A DNA stretch of 64,000 bases. It comes from Chondrilla cf. caribensis. Its lineage: Eukaryota > Porifera > Demospongiae > Chondrillida > Chondrillidae. The stretch spans positions 1,856,048-1,920,047 of the forward strand of contig OZ026563.1 in NCBI GenBank assembly GCA_964020155.1, written 5' to 3'. Below, one piece after another: positions 61,001-64,000 of the stretch (position 1 is the stretch's first letter; each line of letters opens with the position of its first letter). Both the position numbers and the translations under genes were made by a program. The notes beneath the pieces are model-generated. The model did not search any database. It worked only from the letters and a program-made list of their open reading frames with translations, and was not told the origin of the DNA.

Positions 61001-62070
61001 ACTTTCTCATCGTTTCATATCGTGTCCTGCTGCGGCAAAACATCAAAGAGAAAGTATGTCTCCACTCGCTGATGTGCATGTCAGAGTGTACCGCATTGAC
61101 ACTCATCACTTGATGTAGAGCTAATCAACAAAGTATTTATATCAGTATAAAACTGCTACATGAATAACACTTACTGTGTTGGAGATTTGGAATTTCAGCC
61201 ATCACTATTGCATATGTTGTCATACGTACGTATATTGGTAGATATATTCATGTTCGGTTTAATCTATATTATACATCTGTGTATATTTGTTTATCATGAT
61301 GAAGGTACAGTGAATATGCACCTACGTATTCACCATGTCTTGTAGAACTCAAAAATATTGCGGAAAAGAAGGAAGTCCCTCAAACACTTGAGGCATACAT
61401 CAAGAAATTGGCTAACTGCAGGAGAAGAGTGCATTTAGTCAACGAACTGCTACGTAGTATACAGGTGTGTAGTGTATGTGTATGCTTGGTTACCCGGCCA
61501 AGAGTATCTGTGATTGAAATGTCAACGAGGTTTCAAATTTGTAGGGAGGTTTGAATTGACTTGGGTAGTTTGGCAATCGGTTGTAGTAATGTCAAACTTA
61601 AAGCTGTCTATTGTTTCCTGTTGTGAAATTGATGACTTCCCAGCTACGTTGGCTAGCTATGTGACTGTTGCTATGCACTCCAAAATTCAAGTTCCGATGT
61701 TATTTCAGAGTTAATCAGAGTCCTAATTCGGTGACTTTGAAATGACTCAGAACGAGCAATCTTCTCTTGGACATTCTCGTACTGTAGTGAACTCAAAGGA
61801 AAATGACCAACACATGATGATACAGTGAATTGAATGTGTGCATGTGAAATTAACTATTAGCTGTGTCAGCAATGATACAGCCGATATTTATATGAGAGAA
61901 TATTGGCCGATAACCAATACTATGTATATCGGTGCAACCCCACTGTTCACTATGTTGTGCACTGTGTTGTCATTTCTCAGGAGAGGTTGAATAAACTGCA
62001 GCAAAACGTTTCACGGGAGACACAGCGCCGAAGAGCAGCCATTGAATCAACATCTTATCTGACCACATAG
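57833..62070 (+). CDS. SNAPIN: SNARE-associated protein Snapin (BLOC-1 subunit)
   Basis: Four exons: 57833-58005, 59722-59768, 61346-61464 and 61981-62070, all with GT-AG borders and compatible phases, giving 142 residues (family members are typically near 136). The N-terminus is an acidic, Ser/Thr/Pro-rich leader. Then comes the conserved core: LAEGIFGILGPSVAEID, SQSDLQQQIDRLHEEL, AYIKKLANCRRRVHLVNELL and SRETQRRRAAIES, matching Snapin in order, with the hallmark RRR..LVN and ET.RRRA motifs. The helices form coiled coils. In animals Snapin is a cytosolic subunit of BLOC-1 and BORC, binds SNAP-25-type SNAREs and acts in lysosome-related organelle and synaptic vesicle traffic. The ATG chosen is the first in the frame, preceded by AAAA. 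Intron 1 holds a transposon remnant and a CCCCTA array. Confidence 0.96.
58441..59256. mobile_element. Decayed pogo/Tigger-like DNA transposon in SNAPIN intron 1
   Basis: The left end TACAGTGTCACCCGCTTAAT mirrors the right end (reverse complement TACAGTGCCACCCAGTTAAT), both flanked by TA, as in Tc1/mariner-pogo elements. Inside are short plus-strand open pieces resembling CENP-B/Tigger DNA-binding domains: SQDVIAGYFSRECALKIPGR followed by TVAKF and a stop (about 58720-58825), and EDYLPSDGWFSCFKF (about 58985-59035), the latter like the FxASxGWLxRFKxR motif. No catalytic domain is left. Confidence 0.7.
59261..59487. repeat. Telomere-like CCCTAC/CCCCTA array
   Basis: About 225 bp made of CCCTAC, CCCCTA and CCTACA variants, ending CCCTAACCTGTTAGG, directly beside the transposon's right end. 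It resembles but does not equal the CCCTAA animal telomere repeat. Confidence 0.8.
59722..59768 (+). CDS. SNAPIN: SNAPIN exon 2
   Basis: A 47-nt exon between CTAATACACAG and GTGATG that encodes KSQSDLQQQIDRLHE, part of the central coiled coil. It is too short to be found as an ORF and is recognised by frame continuity and family similarity. Confidence 0.92.
60465..60642. mobile_element. Small inverted-repeat element in SNAPIN intron 2
   Basis: Left end CAGTGAAACCTCTCTAATCC and right end reading, reverse-complemented, CAGTGAAACCTTGCTAATCC. Internal sub-repeats (GTTGGATTA, GTCGGATTAG) are typical of pogo/Tigger-derived MITEs. A related end (CAGTGGAACCTCTCTATTAC) begins at 60308. Confidence 0.65.
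61346..61464 (+). CDS. SNAPIN: SNAPIN exon 3
   Basis: A 119-nt exon between CTTGTAG and GTGTGT encoding the YIKKLANCRRRVHLVNELL core, the most conserved Snapin segment. Confidence 0.95.
61981..62070 (+). CDS. SNAPIN: SNAPIN exon 4 and stop
   Basis: Starts after ATTTCTCAG and encodes ERLNKLQQNVSRETQRRRAA and a short tail ending YLTT, then TAG. ATTAAA at 62138-62143 is a plausible poly(A) signal. Confidence 0.95.
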   Translation, partial: ERLNKLQQNVSRETQRRRAAIESTSYLTT

Positions 62071-62612
62071 ACACCAGAGAATGTGTAATTATTACAATGA
62101 CATTTTACACTGTATGCGTCATAGGATTCAATTGATTATTAAATTAATTTGAACTTGATTGTAATTGAAATGTCAAAACTTCTGAATTATTGGGGCGAGC
62201 CTAAGGGAGCCCCACACTTGCGAGTTGGCCGCCTGCCCGCCTACGCTTCCGGTGTGGATATATTATATGTACGCTTATCAACATTTGGTATTTCTTCCTA
62301 CAATACGTTTGGAGTAGGGAGTAAGTTAAGGTTGGGTTAGGGTTTTATATTTACATATTGACTCGTTTTGATGCGATGTACTACATCTCTAAAAACATTA
62401 TCATCCTTCAATACAACACATACATTTCTGTGCTGCAACATGGGATAAGCCTATTGTTATCACTGCAACTACTGCACAGCAGCAGAACCCAGCACACTGC
62501 ATGTACTTAGCCACCCTATCAGGCACTTATGCATATGCTGGCATTTCCATGTGTGTACCTGTACCAACGTATGTATGAATGTATGTCTGTAATGTATTGT
62601 ACAATTTATATG

Positions 62613-62783
62613 TACAGTCGAACCTTATTAATACAAAATCTCTACAGCATAAGATTATTGTTAAGTCACTACATTTTCAGCTGATGTACACACATATTAT
62701 GTGAGTACTGTCAACAGGAAATGCTTTTAGCATGGAATTGTGGAATTGTCCATAGAATTTCGCGTTAAGGAGGTTCAACCGTA
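62613..62783. mobile_element. Small inverted-repeat element between SNAPIN and the ankyrin exons
   Basis: Left end TACAGTCGAACCTTATTAAT; right end reverse-complemented TACGGTTGAACCTCCTTAAC. About 171 bp, non-coding, of the same general class as the element at 60465. Confidence 0.6.
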
Positions 62784-62926
62784 CATTGGTGCGTACGTGC
62801 TTTGTATGTATGTATATTGTGTATACCTACATATGTACGTACATGTACATACGTAAATGTATCAAGAGATTCTGTATGCACCATGCGCATGTGCTTATTA
62901 TCCTCTCTTCTAACGCCAACACCCAG

Positions 62927-63984
62927 CTTCTCTTGGCTTATGGGTCTCCGTTGTTGATAAAGAACACTTTGGGAAAGACTCCATGTGATTTGGCATCAGA
63001 TTCTGGTCAATTTGTGATAGTAAAACTACTAGAGCCCAAGATGGTGTTTGTAGTGAGTGGATGTGTAGAGTGCTGTGTGTAGTGTGCTGTGAGTGAGTGT
63101 GTAGAGTGCTGTGTGTAGTGTGCTGTGAGTGTTGTGTGTGAGTGTGTAGAGTGTTGTGTGTAGTGTGTGTGTATGTAGAGTGTTGTGTGTAGTGTGCTGT
63201 GAGTGAGTGTGTGTGTATGTAGAGTGCTGTGTGTATAGAGTGCTGTGTGTAGTGTGCTGTGAGTGAGTGTGTAGAGTGTTGTGTGTGAGTGTGTAGAGTG
63301 TTGTGTGTATAGAGTGCTGTGTGTAGTGTGCTGTGAGTGAGTGTGTAGAGTGCTGTGTGTAGTGTGCTGTGAGTGTGTAGAGTGTTGTGTGTAGTGTGTC
63401 TGTATGTAGAGTGTTGTGTGTAGTGTGCTGTGAGTGTTGTGTGTGAGTGTGTAGTGTGTGTGTATGTAGAGTGTTGTGTGTAGTGTGCTGTGAATGTTGT
63501 GTGTGAGTGTGTAGTGTTGTGTGTATGTAGAGTGTTGTGTGTAGTGTGCTGTGAATGTTGTGTGTGTGTGTAGAGTGTTGTGTGTAGTGTGTATGTATGT
63601 ATGTAGAGTGTTGTGTGTAGTGTGCTGTGAGTGTTGTGTGTGAGTATGTAGAGTGTTGTGTGTAGTGTGTATGTATGTAGAGTGTTGTGTATAGTGTGCT
63701 GTGAGTGTTGTGTGTGAGTGTGTAGAGTGTTGTGTGTAGTGTGTGTGTATGTGGAGTGTTGTGTGTAGTGTGCTGTGAGTGTTGTGTGTAGTGTGTGAGT
63801 GTGTAGAGTGTTGTGTGTAGTGTGCTGTGAGTGACTGTGTGTGGTGAACTTACTTGTAACTTGCAATTTTTGACATTTTTACTATCCCAATTCTCATTTG
63901 TAGCCAACAGAAAAATCAGAAATGGAAACAGACAATGACCTCTCCTTCAGGGCAAGGATACGTCTGATCCTCATATTTGAATGA
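62927..63984 (+). CDS. Ankyrin-repeat protein, last two exons (5' part not found)
   Basis: Exon 62927-63052 follows a branch-point-like CTAAC and acceptor CACCCAG. It encodes 42 residues: LLLAYGSPLLIKN, then NTLGKTPCDLASDSGQFVIV and KLLEPK, a clear ankyrin-repeat pattern (NxxGxTPxxLAxxxGxxxxVxLL). A GTGAGT donor at 63053 and an acceptor TTGTAG at 63901-63903 lead, in phase 0, to 63904-63984. That exon encodes PTEKSEMETDNDLSF and a short tail ending LILIFE, then TGA. The intron is filled by a GTGT minisatellite. Ankyrin repeats are protein-binding modules; which protein this is cannot be told. Upstream exons should exist but none is visible between the end of SNAPIN (62070) and 62927. Confidence 0.55.
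63053..63845. repeat. GTGTAGAGTGTTGTGTGTAG minisatellite
   Basis: About 790 bp of roughly 34-bp imperfect units, filling the intron between the two ankyrin exons. The long minus-strand reading frames here are low-complexity artefacts. Confidence 0.9.
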
Positions 63985-64000
63985 CGAAAGTTGGCTTTGT

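Noticed and set aside
57833..62070. SNAPIN as a processed pseudogene
   Set aside because: All four exons retain introns, correct splice phases and an intact family core.
62910..63907. 300-residue minus-strand frames rich in THYTQHST
   Set aside because: They are low-complexity translations of the GTGTAGAGTGTTGTG minisatellite. The plus-strand ankyrin exons overlap the right-hand end.

Overview
The window is eukaryotic and almost certainly animal DNA. Genes are split into many short exons with GT-AG borders, introns are full of (CA)n/(GT)n microsatellites and minisatellites, there are small inverted-repeat DNA elements, and a clear orthologue of the metazoan BLOC-1 subunit Snapin is present. 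I cannot name the species. A marine invertebrate, possibly an early-branching one such as a sponge, is a guess from overall style only.

About 0.2-44.1 kb, minus strand: two head-to-tail paralogous genes (here gene A and gene B) encode very large secreted, cysteine-rich repeat proteins. Each starts with a near-identical TATA promoter and a two-exon signal peptide. Then follow dozens of exons, nearly all of phase 1-1, encoding about 80-residue beta-sandwich-like repeats of the style FxCxLDxGxWxxC / TSCxxYxxLCPGxHxxxVRA. The repeats form a higher-order unit of four domain types. Gene A (21.1 kb to the left edge) has one N-terminal domain, five four-domain super-repeats and an uncertain tail: 37 confident exons, 5251 coding nt. 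Gene B (43.96 to 28.66 kb) has 28 exons that sum to exactly 3852 nt (1283 residues plus stop). It corresponds to gene A exons 1-28 and stops within exon 28, at the junction of a roughly 24-kb tandem duplication.

21.3-28.6 kb and 44.2-57.4 kb: mostly gene-poor DNA. Parts are recognisably duplicated between the two intervals, as expected if the duplicated unit included gene A's upstream flank. A 17-bp block just upstream of both TATA boxes is identical in otherwise diverged sequence.

57.8-62.1 kb, plus strand: a four-exon SNAPIN orthologue. Its first intron holds a decayed pogo/Tigger-like transposon followed by a telomere-like CCCCTA-rich array. 62.9-64.0 kb, plus strand: two exons of an ankyrin-repeat protein whose upstream exons I could not find, separated by a minisatellite.

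The most notable content is the gene A/gene B pair: an apparently uncharacterised family of giant extracellular repeat proteins showing modular exon growth, exon-level patchwork identity suggestive of gene conversion, and a truncating tandem duplication.
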